The notes: generated from the sequence alone by a model not told the origin. 55,850 bases of DNA from Enterobacteriaceae bacterium B14 (GCA_000307305.1 DF158886.1:155500-211349); one strand, 5' to 3'. Counted from the stretch's first letter, positions 11,258-23,735 are shown. A program made the numbers and translations.

Positions 11258-11603
11258 GATGACAGCTCCTTTTAAACCGAGCGGGTGTGTGCTGTGGAGG
11301 CAACCCATGTCTCTTGGTATTGCCTGACACAAATAAAGTCTTCCCTCAGATGTACAAATGTGTGGGTAAAAAGTCGTAAATCAAGGTGTGGATTTGAACC
11401 GATAAGTTCATTTTAACAGAGAGGCTTTCGTTATGTTTGCCGGAATATCGGAGAGATGGCGCTATAATTTGTTAAGGGTCGTTTAAATAGGGTGGATAAC
11501 AAAAGTTGCGGGAACCGATTTCTATGGCGCACAATATCATCCATTTTGACTTGAAGCATCTTTGATTATCTGGGGTTAAGCACCCGTTCAGCTTGAGGCT
11601 ACT
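11258..11603 (+). promoter_or_regulatory. hslR-nudE intergenic region with a TATAAT box
   Basis: This 346-base gap separates divergent hslR and nudE. It holds a perfect -10 hexamer TATAAT at 11463-11468 on the plus strand but no good -35 at the right distance. It contains no reading frame resembling igaA or yrfG, the two genes E. coli carries here. Confidence 0.35.
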
Positions 11604-12152
11604 ATGGATAAAAACCCACAAAAACCTAAGATTTTAAACGTTGAGCTGGTGGCAAAATCACGTCTCTTTAAGGTTGAGTCGGTCGATTTAGAGTTTAGCA
11701 ATGGTGTTCGGCGCGTATATGAGCGAATGAAGCCATCAGCGCATCAATCTGTGATGATTATCCCCGTTATTGATAATGAGCTATTGCTGATCCGTGAATA
11801 CGCTGTAGGCACAGAGAGCTATGAACTCGGTTTCCCAAAAGGCGTTATTGATGCCGGAGAAACGCCGCTTGAGGCTGCTAATCGGGAGCTCATGGAAGAA
11901 GTGGGTTTTGGCGCGAAAAAGCTGACCGTATTGAGCCAACTAACTATGTCACCCTCTTATTTCTCTGGGGTGATGAATATTATCTTGGCAGAGGATCTCT
12001 ATCCTCAGTCTCTTGAAGGGGACGAGCCAGAACCACTTCCAATCACTCGTTGGCCAATCAGCAATATGATGGCGCTGCTAGATGAACCTGATTTCCGTGA
12101 AGCGCGCAATGTGAGTGCGGTATTTTTGGCTCGGGAATACTTATTGCGCTGA
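11604..12152 (+). CDS. nudE: ADP compounds hydrolase NudE (Nudix)
   Basis: A 182-residue Nudix hydrolase with the complete box GVIDAGETPLEAANRELMEE (GX5EX7REUXEEXGU) near residues 91-113. It aligns with E. coli NudE, including ILNVE at the start, REYAVGTESYELGFPKG, and SLEGDEPEPLP. It hydrolyses ADP-ribose, NADH and diadenosine polyphosphates. It is convergent with mrcA, as in E. coli, and a terminator follows 36 bases after the stop. Confidence 0.96.
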   Translation: MDKNPQKPKILNVELVAKSRLFKVESVDLEFSNGVRRVYERMKPSAHQSVMIIPVIDNELLLIREYAVGTESYELGFPKGVIDAGETPLEAANRELMEEVGFGAKKLTVLSQLTMSPSYFSGVMNIILAEDLYPQSLEGDEPEPLPITRWPISNMMALLDEPDFREARNVSAVFLAREYLLR

Positions 12153-12188
12153 TGATACGTGAGCTCAAAAAGGCATCCTAAAAAGAGA

Positions 12189-12220
12189 ATCCGAAGTAGA
12201 ACGCCTACTTCGGATTTTTT
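12189..12220 (+). terminator. Terminator after nudE
   Basis: ATCCGAAGTAG and CTACTTCGGAT form an 11-pair stem with a 5-base loop, followed directly by a run of T. It is a classical intrinsic terminator. Confidence 0.9.
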
Positions 12221-12334
12221 ATATGGGGTCGATAAGCGATAGCAACCAATGCTCGCAATGAAAGATAACGCATTTTATCGGCTCATTGAACGACAAGATA
12301 TTTGAGGATGAGAGGGCTGGCGACCTTTCGCGAA

Positions 12335-12370
12335 TAAAAAAACACCGACAATATTATTGCCGGTGTTTTG
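12335..12370 (-). terminator. Terminator after mrcA
   Basis: ACACCG and CGGTGT (12342-12366) flank an inner pairing stretch around AATATT with one A-C mismatch. The minus strand continues into TTTTTTT and the plus strand has TTTT, so the hairpin is bidirectional in this convergent gap. Confidence 0.8.
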
Positions 12371-12437
12371 TATTTCACTGTCACTCCGTTTCACTACAGG
12401 CTAGAAGCCAGAGGATAGGGACTGGAGATGCGGTTAA

Positions 12438-15056
<2,619 letters not shown>

Positions 15057-15181
15057 CTGAGATTTCCCATGATGTACGACGTGAGCAGTTTATAAACGAT
15101 CATGCAGTAGTATAAATACAAGCCTGCACAATGAATACGTACCTTTTTTAAACACTCGGCGAAATGGAGGCCACGGTAGGC

Positions 15182-16039
15182 ATGTATATACCATTATGGC
15201 AAATAGGGCTTGATATCCAGAGTAATAGCGTGCGCTCTGTTGCACTACAACGGCGTCGCTATGGTTGGCAATTGCGGCATTGGTGGCAGTCTCCCTTGCC
15301 CGAGAATACATTTCGCGACGAGAGCTTACATCATTCGGCCTACTTAATTCCAATAATTCAACATTGGCGACGCTCACTTCCTCGCCATTTTTCCCTGCGA
15401 GTCGCGCTACCCGCACCATGTGTCTTACAACAAATATTGCCTGTTCCTGCTCAAAACCTCGATCAAGAGGCAATGGGTTGGCACGTTGAATCTCAGCTTG
15501 GTAAATGGTTTCCCCTCGGTGGGCAAGCGGTAGCGGTGGATTACAGGCATCATTTGCAAGAGCCAGATTCGCTCTATGTCACGGTGACTAGGCAAGAGGA
15601 AGTCGATCGCTGGATGTCATGTTTAGCTGCCGCCGAGCTAGTGCCTCAGGTTATTGATATCACCCCCTGTGCATTGCGTACTGTCGCGAAGGCTGCTGGA
15701 GTTAATCCCTCTTCTTTATTGATTCATCGGGGGGATTCTCACCTGCTATGGGTATCACCACAGGATCAGCCATTGGTATTTGGTGTGCTGCCGATAACCG
15801 AGCCTGATGTAGCGTTACAGATCGCTGCGGCGAAAGAGGCTTATAGGAAGGTAAGCGGGCTAGAAACCGTTACAACCAGCTATAGCAGCACAGCGGAGAA
15901 TGACCGCCAAACACTCGGTAGTGAAACACTCTTCTCTCCTTTTCGGGCCATACAGCAGGTTCAACCCCCACTTCCTCGTTGTGATTCTGCGTATGCATTA
16001 GCGGCTGGCCTCGCTTTACGCTCGGATGACCAGGTGTGA
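15182..16039 (+). CDS. hofM: PilM-like DNA utilisation/pilus assembly protein HofM
   Basis: A 285-residue protein related to E. coli HofM, an actin-fold PilM homologue: it begins MYIPLWQIGLDIQ where E. coli has an IWQIGL motif, and it ends with a short YALAAGLAL motif like the E. coli ending. I start it at the ATG at 15182, because GGAGG is at 15166-15170 and the alignment begins there; an ATG at 15164 would add six residues. In type IV pilus and competence systems PilM sits in the cytoplasm and binds the N-terminus of PilN. In E. coli the hof genes let cells use DNA as a nutrient. It is first of five overlapping genes. Confidence 0.85.
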   Translation: MYIPLWQIGLDIQSNSVRSVALQRRRYGWQLRHWWQSPLPENTFRDESLHHSAYLIPIIQHWRRSLPRHFSLRVALPAPCVLQQILPVPAQNLDQEAMGWHVESQLGKWFPLGGQAVAVDYRHHLQEPDSLYVTVTRQEEVDRWMSCLAAAELVPQVIDITPCALRTVAKAAGVNPSSLLIHRGDSHLLWVSPQDQPLVFGVLPITEPDVALQIAAAKEAYRKVSGLETVTTSYSSTAENDRQTLGSETLFSPFRAIQQVQPPLPRCDSAYALAAGLALRSDDQV

Positions 16040-16590
16040 TGCAGGTTAATTTTTTACCGTGGCGCCTTCTGCGTGAAAAGCAATGGCAGCGCCGTTGGCT
16101 TGGGTTTAGCGTAGGTTTCTTACTCCTTTCGGGGCTTTCAATGGGCATGGTGAGCAGAGAGTTAGATAACCAACTTAGCCAATTAAACGTCATCGACACG
16201 TCCATTAAACAGCAGCAACTCAGCATAAAAAAACAGATTGCAGTGTGGAAGGTGCAGAGTGAAGGACAGCAGCAGGTGCGGCTCTTATCCTCTCAGGCAA
16301 GTGTGTTATTAGCTCAGAGCAGAGAGCGGCACCATCTGCTTATGCACTTGGCGGAGTGGGTATCGGATGATCTCTGGCTTATTCAGGTCACAGACGATGG
16401 GCAACGCATCCATATTGAAGGCCATAGTTTAGCGTATGAGCCAATTGTGGCTTTTTTGGCGCGTATTCGTACTTACTCGGGTATTTCCCATGCATGGTTG
16501 GATTTGGCAAAAACAGCGACCTCTGGAGAGACACTGCACTTTGTTTTGATGGCAGAGCGGGAGGTGAAGGCGGATGCACAAAAACAGTAA
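16039..16590 (+). CDS. hofN: PilN-like DNA utilisation protein HofN
   Basis: A 183-residue protein with the PilN-type start MQVNFLPWRLLREKQ, a membrane helix at about residues 20-40, and a long coiled periplasmic part. The ATG at 16039 shares bases with the hofM stop (TGATG). PilN binds PilM through its NFLPWR motif and connects to PilO. The sequence is divergent from E. coli outside the first 20 residues, but the position and motif make the call firm. Confidence 0.85.
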   Translation: MQVNFLPWRLLREKQWQRRWLGFSVGFLLLSGLSMGMVSRELDNQLSQLNVIDTSIKQQQLSIKKQIAVWKVQSEGQQQVRLLSSQASVLLAQSRERHHLLMHLAEWVSDDLWLIQVTDDGQRIHIEGHSLAYEPIVAFLARIRTYSGISHAWLDLAKTATSGETLHFVLMAEREVKADAQKQ

Positions 16591-17143
16591 CCGCTTCTGG
16601 GGGGAGCTAAGAGGATTGCCGCTTTGGCAACAGTGGCTTTTACCTTTCGTTATCGTATTGGTGTTGGTGTGTTTATGGGGGTATCGCTACGCATTGCCGC
16701 GTTGGCAGACGGTGGCGCAAACCAATGACACTATTCAGCAGAGTTTAGCTATCACCACAGAATGGCTCTGGATGCTCTCATTGCAGATGGTGTTGGTGAT
16801 AGACGAGCAGCAATATGCGCAGGAACGCCACGCTTTAACGTCTCTTTTTCCTTCACCAGAGAAAAACGTGTCACCCGCGCAATACATTATTCAACCTTTG
16901 GCATTAAGCGGTAATCAATTGCGGAAATGGAAGAAGTTGCCTGCGATTCCTCACTCCCATTGGGTTCAACAGCCTTGGGACCTGGAAATCTCTGGTGACT
17001 ATGCTTCTTTAATCGCTTTTCTTCATCATTTACTGAATCGCCCAGAATTGCTGCTTATAGAGAAGGCGGATATGTCAGGTAGCGTTGAAAGAGTGCGACT
17101 GAGGATCAGGTTAAGCAGTTATCAACTGTCGGTGGTGTTGTAA
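16574..17143 (+). CDS. hofO: PilO-like DNA utilisation protein HofO
   Basis: A 189-residue protein with one membrane helix at about residues 20-37 (a Leu/Val-rich run) after LPLWQQWLLPF, then a periplasmic domain typical of PilO in length. It overlaps hofN by 17 bases. Similarity to E. coli HofO is low and the assignment rests mainly on its place between hofN and hofP and its topology. It would pair with HofN in the inner-membrane alignment complex. Confidence 0.75.
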   Translation: MHKNSNRFWGELRGLPLWQQWLLPFVIVLVLVCLWGYRYALPRWQTVAQTNDTIQQSLAITTEWLWMLSLQMVLVIDEQQYAQERHALTSLFPSPEKNVSPAQYIIQPLALSGNQLRKWKKLPAIPHSHWVQQPWDLEISGDYASLIAFLHHLLNRPELLLIEKADMSGSVERVRLRIRLSSYQLSVVL

Positions 17144-17541
17144 TGGAGAGGGCAAGGCTCAGAGTTTTATCTGCGTTATTACTCACCTGTTCTTCTCCTG
17201 TAGATGCAGCGTTAACACGAGATCCTTTTCAGCCTCCTTCTGAACCGGATTGTTCTTTCTCTCAATTATCACCGGAATCACTGCGGTTATTAGGTGTGAT
17301 TGGTGAGGGCGATGCAGAAAAGAGCGGAGAAAAAATTGGCTGGGTGCAATCTGCCGATGGGCGACGGCATCGTTTAACGGAAGGTGCCCCGTTATTGTTA
17401 TTTCCTCACTGGCGGGTTGTCCAGATTGATAGGCACAGTGTGTTGTTTGAAGGGCTGATGGAAGAAACTGACCCGCGTTGCCCGCCGATTACCACTGTCA
17501 CTCTCACGTTAAATGACCGTTCAATTAATGGGGAAGAATAA
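17143..17541 (+). CDS. hofP: PilP-like DNA utilisation protein HofP
   Basis: A 132-residue secreted protein with a short signal-like start (VLSALLLTCSSPVDA), then RDPFQPPSEPDC and LRLLGVIG, a motif seen in PilP/HofP, where a small beta-sandwich domain links PilN/PilO to the secretin. The start ATG overlaps the hofO stop by one base. Cys25-26 positions are not a convincing lipobox. Confidence 0.75.
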   Translation: MERARLRVLSALLLTCSSPVDAALTRDPFQPPSEPDCSFSQLSPESLRLLGVIGEGDAEKSGEKIGWVQSADGRRHRLTEGAPLLLFPHWRVVQIDRHSVLFEGLMEETDPRCPPITTVTLTLNDRSINGEE

Positions 17542-17544
17542 ACA

Positions 17545-18816
17545 ATGATAAGCAGGATGTTGCACTATTTTCTTATAGTTCTGCTGTGTGGCGGGGCGAA
17601 TATTAGCGATAGCAGTGCGGTGGATAAGCAAAAAAAGGTATCACTGCATTTTCAAGAAGCACCTGTCGATGCTGTCTTGCAGGCACTTGCTGATTATCAA
17701 AAGCTCAACTTGGTCATGGATGATTCTCTTACTGGGCATTTAACTCTCCAGCTTGAGGATGTTCCGTGGCAGCAGGCAATGGATGTTGTGGCAAGAGTGA
17801 AACAGCTTAAGGTCGATATTGAGGGTAATATTTTGCTTATTTCCCCTCAGCCTTCCGCAGAGGAGCTAAGACAGGCATCTGTTGATCAGGAAAAACTGAA
17901 AGAAGATCAGGCCGTTTTACATACAATTCGGCTTAGGCTAAAACATACGGAAGCGGCAATATTAGCCGATTTACTGACCAGCCTGCTCTCTTCCAGAGGT
18001 AGTATTATTGCGGATGAAAGGAGCAATACTTTGCTGGTTCGCGATACTGAAGCGGCTTTACTCAATATAGAAGAGGCGTGGTTTGAACTTGATCAGCCGC
18101 AGCCACAAGTACAAATAGCGGCTCATATCGTGACGATTAGCAGTGACAGCTTACGAGAGTTGGGCGTGAGCTGGGGGTTGGGGGCGAAAGAGGGAGGGGC
18201 ATCTGCGTTGCGTTTTAAACAATTCAATGTCGATTTGCCTGTCGCGAACCCTGCCTTGGGGGTTGGGTTTCATCTTGCTAGATTGGGTGGGCGCTTATTG
18301 GAGCTAGAATTGTCTGCTTTGGAGCAAGAGAATCAGGTTGAGATTATTGCCAGCCCGCGCTTGCTTACTCTGAATAAACAGAAAGCGAGTATTAAACAAG
18401 GGACGGAAATACCCTATGAGGTTTCCAGTGGAGCCAGTGGGGCAACATCGGTAGAGTTTAAAGAGGCTGTTCTAGGAATGGAGGTGACGCCTAGGATTAT
18501 GCCCAATGGTCAAATTGAGCTGGCGTTGTTGATTAGTCAAAACATGCCGGGACGAATGGTGAAAAGTGGAACCGGAGAGGCGCTTGCGATAGATAAGCAG
18601 GAAATCAGTACTCAGGTGATTATCTCTAACGGCGAAACCCTTGCCTTGGGCGGTATTTTTCAGCAAACGCGTCGGCAAGGCGTGGATAAAGTGCCCGGTT
18701 TAGGGAATATCCCTTTACTTGGGAACTTGTTCCAACGAGAATCAAAGCAACACAGCCGTAGAGAGCTTGTTATTTTTATTACCCCAACGTTGGTTGAGAA
18801 GCAGGCTGAGCCTTAA
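17545..18816 (+). CDS. hofQ: Secretin HofQ (DNA uptake / type IV pilus porin)
   Basis: A 423-residue secretin with a signal peptide (about 1-24). An STN-like N0 domain follows (VSLHFQEAPVDAVLQALADY), then N1 (LRLKHTEAAILADLLTSLLS) and the C-terminal secretin domain with VEIIASPRLLTLNKQKA, IKQGTEIPY and VPGLGNIPLLGNLF. It is slightly longer than E. coli HofQ (412). Secretins form the outer-membrane gate through which DNA or a pilus passes. All five hofM-Q genes are intact here. Confidence 0.95.
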   Translation: MISRMLHYFLIVLLCGGANISDSSAVDKQKKVSLHFQEAPVDAVLQALADYQKLNLVMDDSLTGHLTLQLEDVPWQQAMDVVARVKQLKVDIEGNILLISPQPSAEELRQASVDQEKLKEDQAVLHTIRLRLKHTEAAILADLLTSLLSSRGSIIADERSNTLLVRDTEAALLNIEEAWFELDQPQPQVQIAAHIVTISSDSLRELGVSWGLGAKEGGASALRFKQFNVDLPVANPALGVGFHLARLGGRLLELELSALEQENQVEIIASPRLLTLNKQKASIKQGTEIPYEVSSGASGATSVEFKEAVLGMEVTPRIMPNGQIELALLISQNMPGRMVKSGTGEALAIDKQEISTQVIISNGETLALGGIFQQTRRQGVDKVPGLGNIPLLGNLFQRESKQHSRRELVIFITPTLVEKQAEP

Positions 18817-19211
18817 AGCAAGGGCAGTTTATATCCGATATTTTAAGAAGTTACTGTAAAAGTAGCCTCAAATATGGCGGGTATAGTGGAATGACTAATG
18901 GGTTTTACATTGGATTATCTGTAACTTTTAGCGAGTTGTGATCGCCGAGATTTGACGCTGGGCCATATTTAGCATACAAGTGTGTACCGAATCGGCCATA
19001 AACGTGGCTCAGGCATACAGAATTCTATCTAATCACATCTGATGTCAAAGGGTAACGGATTTATTAGGTTGCCAAACACCTTAGAGTGCTGAGATAATTT
19101 TTCGTCTGATCTCGCACTATCGCACATGAGGTTTCAGGTTAGGTCCCGTTGCTGATTTGATTTGGCGGGGCGGGTTATCATTAACGAATTATCTTAGTAA
19201 TACCAAAAAAC
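18817..19211 (+). promoter_or_regulatory. hofQ-aroK gap with a candidate aroK promoter
   Basis: These 395 bases hold no gene. A candidate promoter is TTGACG (18952-18957), a 17-base spacer and TACAAG (18975-18980), which would leave a leader of about 225 bases before aroK. I saw no terminator for hofQ in this stretch. The ribosome binding site of aroK is weak. Confidence 0.3.
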
Positions 19212-19730
19212 ATGGCAGAGAAACGCAATATCTTTCTGGTTGGGCCTATGGGTGCCGGCAAAAGCACTATTGGTCGTCAGTTAGCTCAGCAACTCAATAT
19301 GGAGTTCTTCGATTCCGATCAAGAGATCGAGCGTCGTACTGGTGCTGACGTAAGCTGGGTATTCGACGTGGAAGGGGAAGATGGTTTCCGCGATCGCGAA
19401 GAAAAAGTTATCAATGAACTGACGGAGAAGCAAGGCATTGTCCTGGCAACTGGCGGCGGTTCAGTTAAATCACGTGAAACACGCAATCGCCTTTCTGCGC
19501 GAGGCGTTGTTGTGTATTTAGAAACGACCATTGAAAAACAGTTAGCAAGAACACAGCGTGATAAAAAACGCCCTCTGTTACAAGTGGATACACCACGTGA
19601 TGTGCTAGAGGTCTTAGCAGAAGAGCGTAATCCTCTGTATGAAGAAATTGCAGATGTGACTATTCGTACCGATGATCAAAGCGCTAAAGTTGTTGCAAAC
19701 CAGATTATCCAGATGCTGGAAGACAATTGA
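19212..19730 (+). CDS. aroK: Shikimate kinase I
   Basis: A 172-residue enzyme almost identical to E. coli AroK. P-loop [16 protein letters not shown] is at residues 11-26, the shikimate-binding [11 protein letters not shown] follows, then [14 protein letters not shown] and the lid RDKKRPLL. It phosphorylates shikimate at the 3-hydroxyl in aromatic amino acid synthesis. It starts the aroK-aroB-damX-dam-rpe-gph-trpS cluster. Confidence 0.98.
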   Translation: MAEKRNIFLVGPMGAGKSTIGRQLAQQLNMEFFDSDQEIERRTGADVSWVFDVEGEDGFRDREEKVINELTEKQGIVLATGGGSVKSRETRNRLSARGVVVYLETTIEKQLARTQRDKKRPLLQVDTPRDVLEVLAEERNPLYEEIADVTIRTDDQSAKVVANQIIQMLEDN

Positions 19731-19840
19731 TTGTTGGCGACAGCTAACAACGGCTGTAGCCAGTAACATCGTGTTGAGTGATTTATTCACTTGTGTTTGA
19801 AGCGAATGAGTTTAAAGCGAATTAAGGTACAAAGTGCATC

Positions 19841-20926
19841 ATGGAGAGGATTACTGTTACTTTAGGTGAGCGTAGCTACCCTATATCTATTGCAGCGGGA
19901 TTGTTTAACGATCCCACCTCTTTTATGCCTTTAAAGGCTGGCGAACAGGCCATGCTGGTAACAAACCAGACTCTGGAACCGCTCTATGTTGAGCAAGTGA
20001 AAGGGTGTCTGGAGCGTGCGGGCATTCGTGTTGATCTTACCGTTCTACCCGATGGTGAAAAATATAAATCACTAGAGGTGCTGGACCAGCTTTTTTCCTC
20101 CTTATTGGCAAAACCTCATGGTCGTGATACGACACTCATTGCATTAGGCGGTGGTGTTATTGGCGATCTTACTGGGTTTGCTGCTGCTTGCTACCAGCGG
20201 GGAGTTCGTTTTATTCAGGTACCTACCTCACTATTGTCACAGGTCGACTCTTCTGTTGGCGGTAAAACGGCAGTTAATCACCCATTAGGCAAGAATATGA
20301 TTGGGGCGTTTTATCAACCCGCCTCTGTCGTCATTGATCTTGATTGCTTGAAAACGTTACCTACCCGTGAGCTATCTTCTGGGTTAGCCGAGGTGATTAA
20401 GTATGGTGTGATTCTAGACAGCGATTTCTTTGCTTGGTTGGAACAAAACATAGATTCGTTGCTGGCACTTGAGCCTGCCGCTCTCACTTATTGCATTCGC
20501 CGTTGCTGTGAAATAAAAGCTGATGTTGTTGCTGCAGATGAACGTGAGATGGGGGTTCGTGCTTTACTGAATTTGGGCCATACATTTGGCCACGCCATCG
20601 AAACTGAAATGGGGTATGGCAACTGGTTACATGGTGAAGCTGTTGCTGCAGGTATGATGATGGCAGCAGAGACATCACGCCGTTTAGGGCAGTTTTCTCC
20701 TCAGGATGTTGAACGTCTACGCTCGCTCTTATTACGCGCTAAACTGCCAGTAACCGGGCCTGAGTCTATGTCTCCTGAAGCCTATATTCCTCACATGTTA
20801 CGTGATAAAAAAGTGCTAAATGGCGAACTGCGGTTAGTATTACCTACAGCGATAGGTAAATCTGAGGTAAGAAGCAATGTGGGGCATGAGATCGTTCTTG
20901 CTGCAATTGCTGACTGTCGCTTTTGA
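19841..20926 (+). CDS. aroB: 3-dehydroquinate synthase
   Basis: A 361-residue NAD+- and Zn2+-dependent enzyme that makes 3-dehydroquinate from DAHP. Signatures: [30 protein letters not shown] (nucleotide binding), [17 protein letters not shown], the metal-site GLAEVIKYG, and [12 protein letters not shown] plus [11 protein letters not shown]. Length equals the family norm (362 in E. coli). It follows aroK by 110 bases in the same direction. Confidence 0.98.
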   Translation: MERITVTLGERSYPISIAAGLFNDPTSFMPLKAGEQAMLVTNQTLEPLYVEQVKGCLERAGIRVDLTVLPDGEKYKSLEVLDQLFSSLLAKPHGRDTTLIALGGGVIGDLTGFAAACYQRGVRFIQVPTSLLSQVDSSVGGKTAVNHPLGKNMIGAFYQPASVVIDLDCLKTLPTRELSSGLAEVIKYGVILDSDFFAWLEQNIDSLLALEPAALTYCIRRCCEIKADVVAADEREMGVRALLNLGHTFGHAIETEMGYGNWLHGEAVAAGMMMAAETSRRLGQFSPQDVERLRSLLLRAKLPVTGPESMSPEAYIPHMLRDKKVLNGELRLVLPTAIGKSEVRSNVGHEIVLAAIADCRF

Positions 20927-21030
20927 TCTGTTTTATTAAGCGTATTTTTAATAAGTACTCTGTTTATTGAACATTGTGAAAGCTAAGATAAATAAGTTTT
21001 TATCTCTGATGTCGTTGTGAGGGAATTGAT

Positions 21031-22110
21031 ATGGATGATTTTAAGCCGATTAATAAAATTGAACCGGACGATGATGATTTCAGACCGGATCGCAGCGACC
21101 GTCGCCCATCCCGCCAGCCACGCTCTGGCAGTAAAATCTCTGTGAAGAACTGGCAACAGCTTATCTCCCGTCAGCACATAATGATTGCTTTAGGCATTAT
21201 TGTTCTGTTGTTCCTGATTTGGGGCGTAAGCTCTGCACTGAATGGGTCAGGAAAAAGCGAAACGGCTCAACAACAAAACAGCAATGGTGAAAGAGAGATC
21301 CAACTGTCGGGTTCTTCGACTTCGACAAATACCCCTGCTAATACTGATTCTCAGCATGGAACTGCACAGAATATCGGTGTGCCACCGATTTCATCAACGC
21401 CTATTCAGGCAGGCTCGCTACCTAATAATTCACAGAATCGTGTTGACCTACCGGGCAATACAGGTGATGCCGTTACACAGCAGCAAGATGCTATTAATAA
21501 TGTATCTCAAGGTATGTTGAATGGTGCGAACTTGCCTACTAGCCCAGCAACACTGGCTAACGGTAAGAGCGCCACGAACCAAGGGCAATATGTTATTCCG
21601 CCAAAAAATACAGCACCTTCAAAAGTAACTGCACCTTCAAAGACGACGCCACCGAAAACGATAGTGTGGCAGAATGGTGCTGTAAAAGAGAAAACTAAGC
21701 CTGTTACTCAAACACAGCCTAAGGTAACGGATAAGCCAAAGGCGAAACCGACGACAAATACTCAGAAAGCCTCTTCTAAACCAAGCACTACGGCAACCAG
21801 TGGCGCGAAAGGAAGTTCAAGCGGGGCATTACCCGCAGGCGCACCAAAAGGGCAATATACTCTGCAACTCAGTGGTGCTTCTCGTTCGGATACATTGAAT
21901 GCGTTTGCCAAGAAAAATAACTTAGGCAGTTACTGGGTGTATGAAACCCAGCGTAATGGTAAGCCTTGGTATGTCTTGGTGAGTGGTAGCTATGCAACGT
22001 CAGCAGAAGCGAAAAGTGCTGTGGCAAAACTACCAGCAGAAGTGCAGGCAGCAAAACCGTGGGCTAAAGCAATGCAACAGGTAAAGCAAGAACTGGGGCA
22101 GAAGAAGTAG
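21031..22110 (+). CDS. damX: Cell division protein DamX (SPOR domain)
   Basis: A 359-residue membrane protein. The N-terminus is an acidic/basic cytoplasmic stretch, a single membrane helix spans about residues 50-67 (LGIIVLLFLIWGV), a long Asn/Thr/Pro/Lys-rich periplasmic linker follows, and a C-terminal SPOR domain starts near residue 280 (GQYTLQLSGASRSDTLNAF) with WYVLVSGSYATSAEAKSAV. SPOR domains bind denuded peptidoglycan at the septum. The linker is low complexity and about 70 residues shorter than in E. coli DamX (428). Confidence 0.93.
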   Translation: MDDFKPINKIEPDDDDFRPDRSDRRPSRQPRSGSKISVKNWQQLISRQHIMIALGIIVLLFLIWGVSSALNGSGKSETAQQQNSNGEREIQLSGSSTSTNTPANTDSQHGTAQNIGVPPISSTPIQAGSLPNNSQNRVDLPGNTGDAVTQQQDAINNVSQGMLNGANLPTSPATLANGKSATNQGQYVIPPKNTAPSKVTAPSKTTPPKTIVWQNGAVKEKTKPVTQTQPKVTDKPKAKPTTNTQKASSKPSTTATSGAKGSSSGALPAGAPKGQYTLQLSGASRSDTLNAFAKKNNLGSYWVYETQRNGKPWYVLVSGSYATSAEAKSAVAKLPAEVQAAKPWAKAMQQVKQELGQKK

Positions 22111-22196
22111 TCTTTTAAATTAATTGTGTGCCGATGTGCTGTCTAATAATACGGCGTACGATCTGCCGCTTGAAAAAATAAGTAGCTGCTGACAGC

Positions 22197-23015
22197 ATGA
22201 AAAAGAACCGTGCGTTTTTAAAATGGGCTGGGGGGAAGTACCCTGTAATTGATGAGATCCGTCGTCATTTGCCTGAAGGAAAGCGGTTAATCGAACCATT
22301 TGTGGGTGCTGGTTCCGTCTTTTTGAACACAGATTTCGATGAGTACATTCTTGCTGATATCAATCGAGATCTCATTGATTTGTACAACAGCGTGAAGCTA
22401 AACAGCGGGCAATTTATTAAAGATGCTCGGGTACTGTTTTGCCAAGAGAGTAATGTCTCTGAAGTCTATTATCAGTTGAGAGATGAGTTTAACTCAACAA
22501 CAGACTCTTCTCGGCGCTCAGTTCTGTTTCTCTATCTTAATCGCCACTGTTATAACGGTTTATGCCGTTATAACAGTCGTGGCGAATTTAATGTTCCTTT
22601 TGGCCGCTATAAAAAGCCTTACTTTCCTGAAGCGGAGATCCTCTGGTTTGTCGAGAGATCTAAAAACGCGACATTTGTTTGTGAGCATTATTCACAGACA
22701 CTCGCGAATGCTGACATTGGCTCAGTGGTTTATTGCGATCCGCCATATGCTCCTCTTTCTGCAACGGCAAATTTCACGGCGTATCACACGAACAGTTTTA
22801 GTTTGAATGACCAGAAAAGCTTGGCTGAATGGGCAGAGATATTGTCACAGCGGCATGTTCCCGTGTTAATTTCGAACCATGACACAGAGCTGACACGCGA
22901 TTGGTACCGGAATGCTAATGCGTTGCATAAGTTTGAAGTACGGCGCACGATCAGCAGCAATAAGCTCGGGCGCAGTAAAGTGAGCGAGCTATTAGCGCTC
23001 TATCATCAAAAGTAA
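22197..23015 (+). CDS. dam: DNA adenine methyltransferase Dam (GATC)
   Basis: A 272-residue N6-adenine methylase near the E. coli length of 278. AdoMet-binding FLKWAGGKYPVIDEI is at residues 7-21, PFVGAGSVF at 34-42, and the catalytic DPPY at 181-184. It methylates GATC, guiding mismatch repair, replication timing (SeqA) and phase-variable promoters. It lies 86 bases after damX in the same cluster. Confidence 0.97.
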   Translation: MKKNRAFLKWAGGKYPVIDEIRRHLPEGKRLIEPFVGAGSVFLNTDFDEYILADINRDLIDLYNSVKLNSGQFIKDARVLFCQESNVSEVYYQLRDEFNSTTDSSRRSVLFLYLNRHCYNGLCRYNSRGEFNVPFGRYKKPYFPEAEILWFVERSKNATFVCEHYSQTLANADIGSVVYCDPPYAPLSATANFTAYHTNSFSLNDQKSLAEWAEILSQRHVPVLISNHDTELTRDWYRNANALHKFEVRRTISSNKLGRSKVSELLALYHQK

Positions 23016-23063
23016 TTCTCTTTCAGATTAATGTCGTTCAGCGCTTCTTACATGGAGATAAGA

Positions 23064-23735
23064 ATGAAACAGTTTTTGATCGCCCCCTCCATCCTATCGG
23101 CTGATTTTGCCCGTCTAGGTGAAGACACGGCAAATGTATTGGCTGCGGGTGCCGATGTTGTGCATTTTGATGTCATGGATAATCATTACGTACCGAATCT
23201 GACCATTGGCCCAATGGTTTGTCAGGCGCTGCGTAAATATGGCATAACTGCACCGATTGACGTCCACTTAATGGTGAAACCTGTCGATCGTTTAGTCCCT
23301 GATTTTGCTGAGGCTGGCGCAAGTATTATTTCATTTCACCCTGAAGCCTCTGAACATGTCGATCGTACTCTGCAATTAATTAAGAGCCACGGCTGTAAAG
23401 CGGGGTTGGTATTTAATCCGGCAACACCGCTTAGCTATCTTGATTATGTGATGGATAAGTTGGATGTGATCTTGCTGATGTCGGTTAATCCGGGCTTTGG
23501 CGGGCAGTCATTCATTCCTTCTACTCTCGATAAGCTGCGTGAGGTTCGTCGTTTAATTGATGAGAGCGGTTATGATATTCGCCTTGAAGTCGACGGTGGC
23601 GTGAAGGTGGATAATATTGCTGAAATCGCTGCGGCGGGTGCGGATATGTTTGTGGCTGGTTCTGCTATTTTCAACCAGCCTGACTATCGCACCGTGATTA
23701 ATGAGATGCGTGCCGAGCTGGCGAAGGTTAAGTGA
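23064..23735 (+). CDS. rpe: Ribulose-phosphate 3-epimerase
   Basis: A 223-residue TIM-barrel enzyme of the pentose phosphate pathway converting ribulose 5-phosphate and xylulose 5-phosphate. Motifs: [33 protein letters not shown] (metal His/Asp), [23 protein letters not shown], and EVDGGV. The start at 23064 follows a GGAGATAAG ribosome binding site and matches E. coli; the longest frame adds 11 residues. It overlaps gph by one base. Confidence 0.97.
   Translation: MKQFLIAPSILSADFARLGEDTANVLAAGADVVHFDVMDNHYVPNLTIGPMVCQALRKYGITAPIDVHLMVKPVDRLVPDFAEAGASIISFHPEASEHVDRTLQLIKSHGCKAGLVFNPATPLSYLDYVMDKLDVILLMSVNPGFGGQSFIPSTLDKLREVRRLIDESGYDIRLEVDGGVKVDNIAEIAAAGADMFVAGSAIFNQPDYRTVINEMRAELAKVK

Noticed and set aside
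11333-11603. A remnant of igaA in the hslR-nudE gap
   Set aside because: No frame of useful length or recognisable similarity is present.
15090-15473. 127-residue minus-strand frame overlapping the start of hofM
   Set aside because: hofM on the other strand matches family and operon context; this frame has no recognisable features.
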